In this document: positions 19,586-28,706 of the stretch, in pieces
Layout: each line of letters starts with the position of its first letter
Numbering within the stretch: position 1 is the first letter of the stretch
Origin: Pelomonas cellulosilytica
GTDB taxonomy: Bacteria; Pseudomonadota; Gammaproteobacteria; Burkholderiales; Burkholderiaceae_C
Direction of reading: 5' to 3'
Assembly: GCF_021353265.1 (NCBI RefSeq)
Contig: NZ_JAJTWU010000003.1
Span: forward strand, 186,001-250,000
Length of the DNA stretch: 64,000 nucleotides
The notes under the pieces: model-generated
What the model saw: only the letters and a program-made list of their open reading frames with translations
Told to the model about the DNA's origin: nothing
Databases searched by the model: none
Made by a program: the position numbers and the translations under genes

Positions 19586-20261
19586 GCCCGTGCTGCGAGT
19601 GGCCATGGCCGTGTCCATGGTCGTCGTGCGCGTGGTCATGGCCGCAACCGGGGCCGTGCACATGCGGCAGCTCCGCCGCCTTCACGGGGATGGCCAGCGG
19701 CTTGCGCGTCGGCGCTGGCTCATGGGAATGGCCGTGGTCATGCGCATGGTTGTGGTCGTCATGCGCATGTGCCCCATGCCCGTGGTGATGATGCCCATGC
19801 CCGGCGCCCTCGCCATAGGCCCCGCCCTCCGGCTCAAAGGCGGCCCGCGCCTCGGTCACGATCAGATGCTGGCGTCGCAGCATGTCGGCCAGCACGGCGT
19901 CGGGCTCGAATTGCAGCAGCATGGGCTGCAGTTCCAGCGGCACATGGCGGTTGCCGAGGTGGTAGGCCGCGCGTAACAGGTCGAACGGCGAGCCATGCTC
20001 GGTGCAGTGGCGCACCTGCAGCACCGGCTGGGCGGCGGCGATGACGCGCAGCAGCGTGCCGTCCTCGGCCACCAGCACATCGCCGCCGCGCAGCGTGGTG
20101 CCGCGCGGCAGCACGACGCCGATCTCACGGCCGGCGGAATCGGTGGCTGAGAAGCGGCTCTTGCTGCGGGTGTCCCAGTCCAGTTCCAGGACGGAAGCGC
20201 GCTTGACGAGCACAGCGGCCAGGCCGGCGCCGCCGGCAATGCGTTTGGTGGCGTGAATCAT
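19569..20261 (-). CDS. ureE: urease nickel metallochaperone UreE with His-rich tail
   Basis: Nickel carrier of 230 aa. N-terminal peptide-binding and metal-binding domains (GVVLPRGTTLRGGDVLVAEDG; YHLGNRHVPLEL) are followed from about residue 155 by a long His/Asp/Gly-rich tail (repeats such as GHGHHHHGHGAHAHDDHNH), which would bind several nickel ions. The ATG at 20259-20261 is the first sensible start. Opens the ureEFGD operon, divergent from the toxin-antitoxin pair with 90 bp between. Confidence 0.95.
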   Translation of the reverse strand: MIHATKRIAGGAGLAAVLVKRASVLELDWDTRSKSRFSATDSAGREIGVVLPRGTTLRGGDVLVAEDGTLLRVIAAAQPVLQVRHCTEHGSPFDLLRAAYHLGNRHVPLELQPMLLQFEPDAVLADMLRRQHLIVTEARAAFEPEGGAYGEGAGHGHHHHGHGAHAHDDHNHAHDHGHSHEPAPTRKPLAIPVKAAELPHVHGPGCGHDHAHDDHGHGHGHSQHGHDHKH

Positions 20262-20294
20262 GCCCGCCAGTGTGCCCGAGGTCGCCACGCCGGC

Positions 20295-20338
20295 TTGAGG
20301 CGCGGCGGGCGAACGCTTAGTATTACGTTAGTTATAAC
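20295..20338 (+). promoter_or_regulatory. candidate promoter and operator of the AbrB/Doc module
   Basis: TTGAGG (20295-20300) and TAGTAT (20318-20323) are 17 bp apart. Just downstream, GTTATAAC (20331-20338) is a perfect 8-bp palindrome in an unusually AT-rich stretch. AbrB-type antitoxins often repress their own promoter, so this is a plausible autoregulatory site. Confidence 0.4.
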
Positions 20339-20351
20339 AAGGCGATCCACC

Positions 20352-20576
20352 ATGAGCGCACTCAAACTCACCCAGATCGGCAATTCCGTCGGCGTCATCC
20401 TGCCCAAGGAGGTGCTGGCGCGGCTCAAGGTGGAGAAGGGGGATGTGCTCTACCTCTCCGAAGCCGTCAACGGAGTGCTGCTGACGCCTTACAGCCCCGA
20501 GTTCGAAGAGCAGATGGACGCGGCGCGCGACATCATGAAGAAGCGCCGCGCCGTGCTGCACGAGCTGGCCAAATGA
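20352..20576 (+). CDS. AbrB/MazE-type antitoxin
   Basis: 74 aa. The swapped-hairpin AbrB DNA-binding domain fills the N-terminal half (LKLTQIGNSVGVILPKEVLARL, with VEKGDVLYL); the C-terminal helix-rich tail (DAARDIMKKRRAVLHELAK) would bind and neutralise the toxin. The ATG at 20352 is where the conserved domain starts. It overlaps the Doc gene by 4 bp (ATGA). Confidence 0.87.
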   Translation: MSALKLTQIGNSVGVILPKEVLARLKVEKGDVLYLSEAVNGVLLTPYSPEFEEQMDAARDIMKKRRAVLHELAK

Positions 20577-20971
20577 GCCGCCCGCCGCGCCACTGGCGCT
20601 GGCTGAACTGCGAGGTGCTGCAGGCCGTGCATCTGGAGCAGTTGGCCGAACACGGCGGCGCTGCGGGCACCCGCGACCCGGGGCTCTTCGAGTCGGCGCT
20701 GGCGCGCCCGCAGAACCTCGCCGTCTATGAAGACCCGGACGTGTTCGACCTTGCCGCGGCCTATGCCGTGGGTTTGGCCAAGAACCATCCTTTCATCGAC
20801 GGCAACAAGCGCACCGCCTACGTCGCGATGGAATTGTTCCTCGTGCTGAACGGCACCGAACTGACGGCCGACGACGCCAGCGCCACGCTGACCATGCTCG
20901 CCGTCGCCGCCGGCGACGTCGACGAACCCACGCTCGCGCAGTGGCTGCGCGAGCACACCGCGCCTCGCTGA
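20573..20971 (+). CDS. Doc-type death-on-curing toxin (Fic fold)
   Basis: 132 aa. The Fic/Doc catalytic motif is intact as HPFIDGNKRTA (about residues 79-89), with LAAAYAVGLAKN before it. Doc phosphorylates EF-Tu and stops translation; related Fic proteins adenylylate targets. Translationally coupled to the upstream AbrB antitoxin, forming a type II toxin-antitoxin pair. Confidence 0.9.
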   Translation: MSRPPRHWRWLNCEVLQAVHLEQLAEHGGAAGTRDPGLFESALARPQNLAVYEDPDVFDLAAAYAVGLAKNHPFIDGNKRTAYVAMELFLVLNGTELTADDASATLTMLAVAAGDVDEPTLAQWLREHTAPR

Positions 20972-20984
20972 GCGCCTGCCTCGC

Positions 20985-21824
20985 TCAGCTGGCCTGCGCC
21001 GCACGCAGCGTCGCCAGCTCCTCGCGCAGCGCGGCGTTCTCCGCCTCCAGCACGGCCACACGCTGCTGCAGCGACGCCACGCTGACCTCGGCCTGCGGCG
21101 CACCATCAGCCGCCGCAGGTGCCTCCACCGCCGCCTCGGGTGGCGGCGCCCGGCGGCGCGACTCGCGCACGCGCTTGGCAGCCTGCTTGAGCTGCTCGGC
21201 GCCGGCCACCGCCGCGGCGGCCTGTTCCTCGGCTGGCAAGGTCGCGACGGCCGCTGCCGCATTGATCGACACGACACCCGCCTTCACGGCCGCCACCAGC
21301 TCCGGCGCGCCCTGCTTCTGGATCTTCTCGATCAGCACCACCTGGCTGCTGCTCAGCCGAGCCGCCCTGGCCAGCGCCTCGCGGGTCTCCAGCGCCTCCT
21401 GCGGCGGCACGAACGCCGCAGCCGGCTCGACGGCCTCGGCCGGGCTCGCCACAGGGGCGGACTCCGCCGCCCCCGATTCCACCGCCACGCGCCGCGTGCG
21501 GCGCTCGGCGACGATCTCGCGCTTGCGCAGCGCCAGCACGCCACGCTGGAAGTCCGACAGGCTGCGCCGGCCCAGGTGCTGGTCGATCATCCACAAGTGC
21601 ACGTCCTCCAGCGACTGGAAGCGCGGGTTCTGCACCGTCTGGAACGGCAGCCCATGCTTGCGACAGATGCCGTAGCGGTTGTGGCCGTCCACCAGCACAT
21701 TGCCCCAAAGCACCAGCGCGTCGCGACAGCCCTCGGCGAGGATGCTGCGCTCCAGGGCGTCATGCTCCTCGGGCGTCAACGGTTCGATATAGGCCTTGAG
21801 TTCTTCGTTGACGACGATGTCCAT
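20985..21824 (-). CDS. ParB/sulfiredoxin-domain protein with coiled coil
   Basis: 279 aa. N-terminal ParB-like nuclease/CTPase fold (LTPEEHDALERSILAEGCRDALVLW, VDGHNRYGICRKHGL), a middle Ala/Val/Glu-rich region and a C-terminal coiled coil with heptads (LQQRVAVLEAENAALREEL). No parA is nearby, so a chromosome-partition role is not implied; such orphans occur on mobile or plasmid-derived segments. The ATG at 21822-21824 is chosen at the start of the conserved domain. Convergent with the Doc gene. Confidence 0.75.
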   Translation of the reverse strand: MDIVVNEELKAYIEPLTPEEHDALERSILAEGCRDALVLWGNVLVDGHNRYGICRKHGLPFQTVQNPRFQSLEDVHLWMIDQHLGRRSLSDFQRGVLALRKREIVAERRTRRVAVESGAAESAPVASPAEAVEPAAAFVPPQEALETREALARAARLSSSQVVLIEKIQKQGAPELVAAVKAGVVSINAAAAVATLPAEEQAAAAVAGAEQLKQAAKRVRESRRRAPPPEAAVEAPAAADGAPQAEVSVASLQQRVAVLEAENAALREELATLRAAQAS

Positions 21825-21985
21825 GGGAGCCAGGTGGGGCACAAGCGCAAAAGGGGGCGGATTCTAGAGATGCGTCGGCTACCGCCGGCCTGACGCCAAG
21901 TGTTGATGGAGGTCAGAGCGGACCACCGCACCGCTGCCTAGAGTGAGCTCAACCCCACTCAACGCGGCCTGCGCCGCGACCTCCC

Positions 21986-23575
21986 ATGCTCGACCCCAAG
22001 AATGCCGACGTCTGGCTCGTCGGCGGCGGCATCGCCTCCATGGCTGCGGCCAGTTTCCTGATCCGCGACGCCGGCATGCCCGGCGCACGCATCCACATCC
22101 TCGAAGAGCTGGGCATCGCCGGCGGCTGCCTGGACGGCAGCGCATCGCCCACCCAGCCCGGCTACGTCACGCGCGGCGGGCGCATGTTGTGCGAGGAGGT
22201 CTACCAGTGCCTGTGGAATTTGCTGGAGACCGTCCCGTCACTGGAGAAGCCCGGGCTGTCGGTGCGGCAGGAGATCGTCGCCTTCAACGAGCAGGTCAGC
22301 ACCGAGGCGCATGCGCGGCTCATCGGCGCCGGCGCGCGCATCCTCGATGCCAAGCACTACGGCCTGAACGGCCGTGACCGCGCCGAGCTCACACGACTGC
22401 TGGCCACGCCGGAGCACCTGCTGGGCGCGCGGCGCATCGACGAGCTGTTCTCCGATCACTTCTTCCAGAGCAACTTCTGGCAGATGTGGCGCACGACCTT
22501 CGCGTTCCAGAACTGGCACAGCGCCATCGAGTTGCGGCGCTACTTCCTGCGCTTCCTGCAGGAGTTCCCGCGCATGCACACGCTGGCCGGCGTGCGCCGA
22601 ACACCCTACAACCAGTACGACTCCATCGCCGTGCCGCTGCAGCGCTGGCTGATGGCGCAAGGCGTGGACGTGCGCTTCGGCCATCGCGTGACGGACATCG
22701 ACTTCGACCAACGCGACCCGGAACGCCGCCGCGCCACCCGCCTGCATGTGCAGACTCGGCAAGGCGGCCAGACCATTACGCTGGCCGATGGCGACGCCTG
22801 CTTCGTGACGCTGGGCTCCATCGCGGCCGACGCCACCTACGGCAGCAACAGCGAGGCGCCAGAGCTCATCCGCGACCGCCGCGACGGCGGTTGGTCGCTG
22901 TGGGAAACGCTGGCGCTGAAGGCCGACGACTTCGGCCGGCCGCACACCTTCTTCAACGTGGACGACAACAAGTGGGAGTCGTTCACGCTGACGATGAACG
23001 GCCGCACACTGCTGGACCGCCTCATCGCCTTCAGCGGCAACGAGCCCGGCACCGGGGCGCTGATGACCTTCGTGGACTCCAACTGGCTGATGTCCCTCGT
23101 CGTGCCCTACCAGCCGCACTTCCCCGGCATGCCTCCCAACACCTACACCGCCTGGGGCTATGGCCTGTTCATCGACGCGCCGGGCAACCATGTCGCCAAG
23201 CCCATGGCCCAGTGCAGCGGACGTGAGCTCCTCGACGAGCTGCTGCAGCACCTCGGCTTCACAGACATCCGTGACGAAGCGCTGGCCAGCACCGACGTGA
23301 CGCCCGTCATGCTGCCATATGGCTCGGCGATGTTCGCGCCGCGCAAGCCGGCCGACCGTCCGCAGGTGCTGCCGGCGGGCGCGGCCAACTTCGCCTTCCT
23401 GGGCCAGCACGTGGAACTGCCGGACGACACCGTCTACACCGTCGAGTACTCGGTGCACTGTGCCATGCACGCGGTCTACCGGCTGTTCGGCATAGGCAAG
23501 CCCATCCCGCCGATCTACCAGGGCCTGCACGACCCGCATGTCGGCCTGGAGGCGCTGGCGGCGGCGTTCAGCTGA
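21986..23575 (+). CDS. ohyA: oleate hydratase (FAD-dependent, MCRA family)
   Basis: 529-aa fatty acid double-bond hydratase that adds water to cis-9 double bonds to give 10-hydroxy acids. FAD-binding glycine motif WLVGGGIASMAAA at the N-terminus, GGRMLCEEVYQCLW near residue 66, and the C-terminal EYSVHCAMHAVYRLFGI. Full length for the family. Probably detoxifies host or plant unsaturated fatty acids. Single gene, likely its own transcript. Confidence 0.93.
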   Translation: MLDPKNADVWLVGGGIASMAAASFLIRDAGMPGARIHILEELGIAGGCLDGSASPTQPGYVTRGGRMLCEEVYQCLWNLLETVPSLEKPGLSVRQEIVAFNEQVSTEAHARLIGAGARILDAKHYGLNGRDRAELTRLLATPEHLLGARRIDELFSDHFFQSNFWQMWRTTFAFQNWHSAIELRRYFLRFLQEFPRMHTLAGVRRTPYNQYDSIAVPLQRWLMAQGVDVRFGHRVTDIDFDQRDPERRRATRLHVQTRQGGQTITLADGDACFVTLGSIAADATYGSNSEAPELIRDRRDGGWSLWETLALKADDFGRPHTFFNVDDNKWESFTLTMNGRTLLDRLIAFSGNEPGTGALMTFVDSNWLMSLVVPYQPHFPGMPPNTYTAWGYGLFIDAPGNHVAKPMAQCSGRELLDELLQHLGFTDIRDEALASTDVTPVMLPYGSAMFAPRKPADRPQVLPAGAANFAFLGQHVELPDDTVYTVEYSVHCAMHAVYRLFGIGKPIPPIYQGLHDPHVGLEALAAAFS

Positions 23576-23588
23576 AGGCGCCGGTGCG

Positions 23589-24389
23589 CTACTCGATCAG
23601 TTCGATCGCCCAGGCGAACGACGGCTTCGCGACGCGCTCGTGCGCGACGCTGAAGTCGCGGCGGTCGATCACAATCCCTTCGTAGCCACGCCCCCTGTAG
23701 CGCGCCTCGAGCGCCGTCACGTCAGCCACGTTGCCCGGTGCACTGGCGCTGCTCAGCACCAGATGCACGGGCAGGCGGCTGCTTGCGGTGAAGCGGACCT
23801 CCTCATCCTGGATGTTTCTGGCGGTCAACGCCCAGAAGGAACCGTCGAACAGCAGGTAGTTGGTGAAGAACGGCATCGCCACGTCTTCGGTGCTCAGCAT
23901 CAGCGCGCCCAGCAGCGCGCCATAGGACGTGCCGGCGAAGGTGCGCGTCGCCGTCGTCCGGTAGCGGGCCTCGACCAGCGGCGCCAGCTCCTGCTTCAGG
24001 AAGCGGCCATAGGCCGGCGCACCGTCGACGGTGTAGTCGATGGCCCGGCGGTCGGGCTCGGTGCCGCCCTGCTCGATGGCGACGAGGATCATCGGCTTGC
24101 GGCGCTGGTCCAGCATCCGCGAGAACGAGCCGAAGTTCCACTGCCCGTCGGTCGCATAGATGACGGGGTAGCGCGTGCCTGGCGTCGCGTAGCCCGCCGG
24201 CAGGTAGACGTGATACGGATACGTGACGCCGGTGATGCGCGACGCGATCGACCGGTCGCGTTCCACGGTGCCTGCATACACGTAGCCGGCCACGGCGGCG
24301 ACCGGCGGTGGATCGCCCGAACGTCCCTGGGCGGCGCAGGCGGTTGTCGCGCCGCCGAGCCCGAGCAGCAGTATCAGGCGGCACGCCAT
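23589..24389 (-). CDS. putative secreted esterase (alpha/beta hydrolase, esterase-D-like)
   Basis: 266 aa with an N-terminal export signal and a cysteine (TTACAAQ) that could be a weak lipobox. The core has YHVYLPAGYATPGTRYPVIY and the nucleophile region FAGTSYGALLGAL, typical of the 'putative esterase' family that includes siderophore and feruloyl esterases. The ATG at 24387-24389 is 11 bp from the CoA-transferase stop, so the two may be cotranscribed. Substrate unknown. Confidence 0.75.
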   Translation of the reverse strand: MACRLILLLGLGGATTACAAQGRSGDPPPVAAVAGYVYAGTVERDRSIASRITGVTYPYHVYLPAGYATPGTRYPVIYATDGQWNFGSFSRMLDQRRKPMILVAIEQGGTEPDRRAIDYTVDGAPAYGRFLKQELAPLVEARYRTTATRTFAGTSYGALLGALMLSTEDVAMPFFTNYLLFDGSFWALTARNIQDEEVRFTASSRLPVHLVLSSASAPGNVADVTALEARYRGRGYEGIVIDRRDFSVAHERVAKPSFAWAIELIE

Positions 24390-24400
24390 TGCGCCTTCCC

Positions 24401-25612
24401 TCACCTGACGATCCCGCGCTGCCGCAGCTCCGCAATCTGCTCGTCGCTCAGCCCCACTTCCTTCAGCACCGCGTCCGAGTCCTGCCCGAGCGCCGGTGCA
24501 TTGCGGCGGTGTCCGCCGGGCGTGGCAGACAACTTGGGGCAGATGCCCGGCACGTCGATGACGCGGCCATCGTTCAGCCGCACCTGCTGCAGCATGCCGC
24601 GGGCACGGTAATGCGGGTCGGCCGCGATGTCGGCCACCGTGTAGATGCGGCCCGCTGGCACCGAGGCGCTGTCCAGCGCCTGCAGCACGTCCGCCACCGG
24701 CCGCTGGGCCGCCCAGGCGCCGATGGCAGCGTCGATCTCGGCCACGCGCGCGACACGGCCGGCGTTGTCGGCCAGCGCGGGGTCGCTGCCGAGGTCGTCG
24801 CGCTGGATGAGCGTCATCAGCCGTCGGAAGATGCTGTCGCCGTTGCCGGCGATCAGCGCGTAGCCGCCATCGGCGCAGCGGTAGGCGTTGGTCGGCGCGA
24901 TGCCGGGCATCGCGCTGCCTGCCGGCTCGCGCACGACGCCGAAGGCGCTGTACTCCGGCAGCAGGCTCTCCATGCAATTGAAGACCGCCTCGTACAGCGC
25001 CACGTCGATGACCTGGCCCTGGCCCGTCGCATGCCGGTGCTGCAGCGCGAGCAGGATTCCGATGACGCCATGCAGCGCCGCCAGCGTGTCGCCGATGCTG
25101 ACGCCCACGCGCACCGGCACGCGGCCCGGCTCGGCCGTCAGGTGGCGCAGCCCGCCCATCGCCTCGGCCACGACGCCGAAGCCCGGCCGATCACGGTAGG
25201 GGCCGGTCTGCCCGTAGCCGCTGACGCGCAGCATGATGAGCCGCGGGTTGGCCGCCAGCAGCGCGTCCGGGCCCAGCCCCCAGCCCTCCATCGCACCGGG
25301 ACGGAAGTTCTCGATCAGCACGTCGGCCTCGACCGCCAGCCGGCGCACGACGTCCTGGCCCTCGGGCGTGCGCAGGTCCAGCGCCAGCGAGCGCTTGTTG
25401 CGCGACTGCACCTGCCACCACACCGATGTGCCGTCCAGCAGCAGCCGCCACTGGCGCAGCGGATCGCCTGCGCCGGGCGGCTCGATCTTGATGACCTCGG
25501 CGCCGAAATCGGCCAGCGTCTTGGCCGCGAACGGGCCGGCAATCAGTTGGCCCAGCTCGATGACCTTCAGGCCGGCGAGCGCCGAGGGCAGTGGAGTGGG
25601 GGCGGCAGTCAT
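24401..25612 (-). CDS. CaiB/BaiF family CoA-transferase
   Basis: 403 aa class III CoA-transferase. Motifs are VIELGQLIAGPFAAKTLADFGAEVIKIEPP at the N-terminus (read in shorter pieces: LIAGPF and GAEVIKIE), RNKRSLALDL, ENFRPGAM and the region LIMLRVSGYGQTGPY near the catalytic Asp of the family. Transfers CoA between dicarboxylic or other carboxylic acids; the substrate cannot be read from sequence. The ATG at 25610-25612 fits the family start. Confidence 0.9.
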   Translation of the reverse strand: MTAAPTPLPSALAGLKVIELGQLIAGPFAAKTLADFGAEVIKIEPPGAGDPLRQWRLLLDGTSVWWQVQSRNKRSLALDLRTPEGQDVVRRLAVEADVLIENFRPGAMEGWGLGPDALLAANPRLIMLRVSGYGQTGPYRDRPGFGVVAEAMGGLRHLTAEPGRVPVRVGVSIGDTLAALHGVIGILLALQHRHATGQGQVIDVALYEAVFNCMESLLPEYSAFGVVREPAGSAMPGIAPTNAYRCADGGYALIAGNGDSIFRRLMTLIQRDDLGSDPALADNAGRVARVAEIDAAIGAWAAQRPVADVLQALDSASVPAGRIYTVADIAADPHYRARGMLQQVRLNDGRVIDVPGICPKLSATPGGHRRNAPALGQDSDAVLKEVGLSDEQIAELRQRGIVR

Positions 25613-25691
25613 GGCGCCAGTGTCCGCCCGATGGCGCGGCAGGTCCCTGCGGATCTGGCGCGAACGGCCTTGGCCGCTGGCGAAGCCGGCC

Positions 25692-26498
25692 TCAACGCGG
25701 CCAGGCGCGCCACACCCGCACCGCCGCGACGACGACCGCTGCATTCAGCACGATGGCGACGGCCCCGTGACCCGGCGGCGTCGCCACCATGAAGTTGAAC
25801 GCCGTGTGCCACACCGCGACGACGAGCACGCTATCCGTCGCCAGGAACAGCCAGCCCAGCAGAAGCGAACCCGCCACCAGCCCGCCGGCCCAGCCCAGCA
25901 GCATGGGGCCCACCATCGCAGCCATGCCGGCATGCAGCCAGAACAGCGGCAGGTGCCACAGCGCCCAGACGCCCGCGACGATGAGCGCCGCACGCCGCGG
26001 CCCCTGCGACGCGGCCAGGCGCCGCAGCAGGAAGCCGCGCCAGCCCAGCTCCTCCCCGAAGCCGTTGAGCAGCAACGCCACCAGCACGACAGCCGGCCAC
26101 GACCCGTCGGCCGGCAGGCCCGGGTAGGCCTTGAACTGCGCCCAGGCCGGCAGTTGCCCGGTGACCAGCGCCCGCGCGGCGAACACCGCCGCCCCCGCGA
26201 TCAAAGGCGACAGCGCCAACACCAGCGTGCGCCCCGGCGGCGAAGGCCAGCGCCGGCAGCGCTGCCACAGCGCTCGCCAGCCCGCCTCCCCTTCGGCGCA
26301 GGCCGTGACGAGCAGGGCCGCCACCGCGGGCCCCGCCAGCCCTGGCAGGTGCGTGGCATCCGAGCCGGGCGCGACCCGCCAGCCCAATGCCAGCAGCGCG
26401 AGCCAGTAGTTCCACGACAGCGCGCCCGCCAGCAGCACATAGGCCCGCAGCGGGTGCCGCCTTATCCACGCTGCGAATAGAACGTGCGGTGCGCCCAT
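25692..26498 (-). CDS. CPBP family intramembrane metalloprotease
   Basis: 268-aa polytopic membrane protein of the CAAX-protease/bacteriocin-processing family. The active-site motifs are EELGWRGFLLRR, WHLPLFWLHAG and VWHTAFN, supplying Glu and His residues inside membrane helices. The ATG at 26496-26498 is chosen since it begins just before the first helix. Target unknown. Confidence 0.87.
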   Translation of the reverse strand: MGAPHVLFAAWIRRHPLRAYVLLAGALSWNYWLALLALGWRVAPGSDATHLPGLAGPAVAALLVTACAEGEAGWRALWQRCRRWPSPPGRTLVLALSPLIAGAAVFAARALVTGQLPAWAQFKAYPGLPADGSWPAVVLVALLLNGFGEELGWRGFLLRRLAASQGPRRAALIVAGVWALWHLPLFWLHAGMAAMVGPMLLGWAGGLVAGSLLLGWLFLATDSVLVVAVWHTAFNFMVATPPGHGAVAIVLNAAVVVAAVRVWRAWPR

Positions 26499-26641
26499 GC
26501 GGCAGATGCTAGCGGCGCACCTGCGTGGCAGCGCGGCCGGGCGCGTCGTCACGCTTTCGTCACACCGCACTCGCACACTCGCGCCTTTTTTCGCCCCTGC
26601 CGGCCTCGCCCGGCCCCCCCGTTCCCTGCCTCCGACCGCCC

Positions 26642-28642
26642 ATGCTCGCGCCCACGTCCCCCCGCACCCGCTCCCTGTCCGCGCCCCAGCCGCGCCTTCT
26701 CGTCCTGCTGCTCGCCTCGGCCCTCGGCTTGGCCGCCTGCGGCAGCGACGACGGCTATGACGACAGCATCACCGCTGTCCCCGCCGAGCCCGCCGGCGCC
26801 GGCAGCGCCGACACCGCTCCGCTGCCCAGCGCCGTCGCGTATGTCGACACCGGCGCCACGAACCAGCGCAACAACCCCTGCCAGGTCACACTGGAGACCA
26901 ACGCCGGTGTGCGCGTGCTGCAGGGTTTCCTGGACGTGTGGACGCCCAGCAGCGCCAAGGTCGACGCTGGCGTGACGCTGGCCGCCGCCAACGGCTGTGC
27001 GGCCGTGACGCCTGCCGCCTGGACCGGCCTCCCCGGTGACGCGACCGACGGTGTCGTCAAGAACGCCACCGTCCACGCGGCGAACATCGACTACGTCAAG
27101 AAGGCCACACAGGCCCGCACGCCGGCGCAGGCGCTGGCCGCCTACCTGGACGACCGCCGCCAGAAGGGCTACAGCGTCAGCGACGGCATGGGTCCGCTGA
27201 CCAGCGTCTGGCGCACTGGCACCGGCCAGACGACCACCATCACCAGCGTCGACGCCAACCAGCCCGTGAACCCGGTCGTCAACGACGGCGGCAACAACAC
27301 TGGCGTCGGCTCGCCTACCAATACGCAACTGGGCTTGGCGGTCGACTTCATCAACAACATCGCCGATGGTTCCACCGAGCCGCCCAAGCGCTTCTACAAG
27401 TACGCCCGCCCCTGGCGCTGGAGCACCGACGTGAAGGTCGTGCCGGCGCTGGAATCGGCCAAGAGCAGCACGCCCGCGACGGACGGCGGCTTCCCGAGCG
27501 GCCACACTGCCGAGGCCTGGCGCGACACGCTGGCCATGGCCTACCTCGTGCCGCAGCGCTACCAGGAACTCGTCGCCCGCGCGATGGAGATGAGCGAGAA
27601 CCGCATCCTGGCCGGCATGCACTCGCCGCTGGACGTCATGGGCGGCCGCGTGCACGCCACCGCCGTCGTGGCCTACAGCCTCAGCAGCGCCAGCTACTAC
27701 ACGCCGACCGTCAAGGCGGCTGCCGTCACCCAGGCGCAGAACTACCTGATCAGCCAGGCCGGCGTGGCCGATGCCGTCTCGCTGAACGGTTATGCCCACA
27801 CCGCCAGGACGACCGACACCGGCGCGGCCGACTACGACCGCTTCGCCGACAACGCCGCCTGGCGCAAGACCTACCTGCAGCGCCTGACCTACGGCATGCC
27901 GCAGATCGGCACCGCCGGCCAGCCGGCCAGCGTGCCCAAGGGCGCCGAAGTGCTGCTGGAAACCCGCCTGCCCTACCTGAGCGCCGACCAGCGCCGCGTC
28001 GTGCTGAAGACCACCGCGCTGGACTCCGGCTATCCGCTGGGCAACGATGGCGAAGGCTGGGGCCGGCTGAACCTGTTCGCTGCGGCCGATGGCTTTGGCG
28101 CCTTCAACGGCGACGTCAGCGTGACGATGGACGCCACGCTGGGCGGCTTCAACGCCCGCGACAACTGGCGCAACGACATCGGCGGCAAGGGCCGGCTGAC
28201 CAAGCTGGGCAGCGGCATGCTGCGCCTGGCCGGTGCCAACACCTTCAGCGGCGGCACGGTGCTGGCCGCCGGCACGCTTGGCGCCGACAGCAACACCGCC
28301 TTCGGCACGGGTGACGTGTTCGTCAAGGGTGGCACGCTGGACGTCGCCAGCCCCGGCGCGCTGGTCGTGGCCGGTGGCTACACACAGACCGCCGGCAGCC
28401 TGAGCCTGACGCTCGGCAGCGGCGATCGCGGCCTGCTCAAGGTGGGCGGCGTGGCAACGATCGCCGGCGGCGACCTGAAGCTCACTTTCGACGGCGTCAC
28501 GCCCAAGGTGGGCGACAGCTTCACGGTGATCAAGGCCGTGCAGCGCAAGGGCCGTTTCGCCAGCGTCACCGTGGCCGGTTACAGCAAGGTGACCGTCACC
28601 TATACGCCCGACGGCCTGCAGGTGCGCATCGATGGCGTCTGA
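26642..28642 (+). CDS. PAP2 acid phosphatase lipoprotein with autotransporter-type beta repeat
   Basis: 666 aa. Signal peptide with lipobox LAAC, then a PAP2 phosphatase domain (about residues 200-360): K-x6-RP (KRFYKYARP), PSGH, and R-x5-H-x3-D (NRILAGMHSPLD). After a bridging region, residues about 520-600 hold a PATR-type beta-helix repeat (KLGSGMLRLAGANTFSGGT). No C-terminal autotransporter barrel follows. The ATG at 26642 starts the signal peptide. Likely an exported non-specific phosphatase. Divergent from the CPBP gene with 143 bp between. Confidence 0.85.
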   Translation: MLAPTSPRTRSLSAPQPRLLVLLLASALGLAACGSDDGYDDSITAVPAEPAGAGSADTAPLPSAVAYVDTGATNQRNNPCQVTLETNAGVRVLQGFLDVWTPSSAKVDAGVTLAAANGCAAVTPAAWTGLPGDATDGVVKNATVHAANIDYVKKATQARTPAQALAAYLDDRRQKGYSVSDGMGPLTSVWRTGTGQTTTITSVDANQPVNPVVNDGGNNTGVGSPTNTQLGLAVDFINNIADGSTEPPKRFYKYARPWRWSTDVKVVPALESAKSSTPATDGGFPSGHTAEAWRDTLAMAYLVPQRYQELVARAMEMSENRILAGMHSPLDVMGGRVHATAVVAYSLSSASYYTPTVKAAAVTQAQNYLISQAGVADAVSLNGYAHTARTTDTGAADYDRFADNAAWRKTYLQRLTYGMPQIGTAGQPASVPKGAEVLLETRLPYLSADQRRVVLKTTALDSGYPLGNDGEGWGRLNLFAAADGFGAFNGDVSVTMDATLGGFNARDNWRNDIGGKGRLTKLGSGMLRLAGANTFSGGTVLAAGTLGADSNTAFGTGDVFVKGGTLDVASPGALVVAGGYTQTAGSLSLTLGSGDRGLLKVGGVATIAGGDLKLTFDGVTPKVGDSFTVIKAVQRKGRFASVTVAGYSKVTVTYTPDGLQVRIDGV

Positions 28643-28706
28643 CCGTCACGAAGGGTGATCCCGCCGGACGCTGCGGGCCGCCAGGCGGCCTCGCAGAATC
28701 CGGCGC

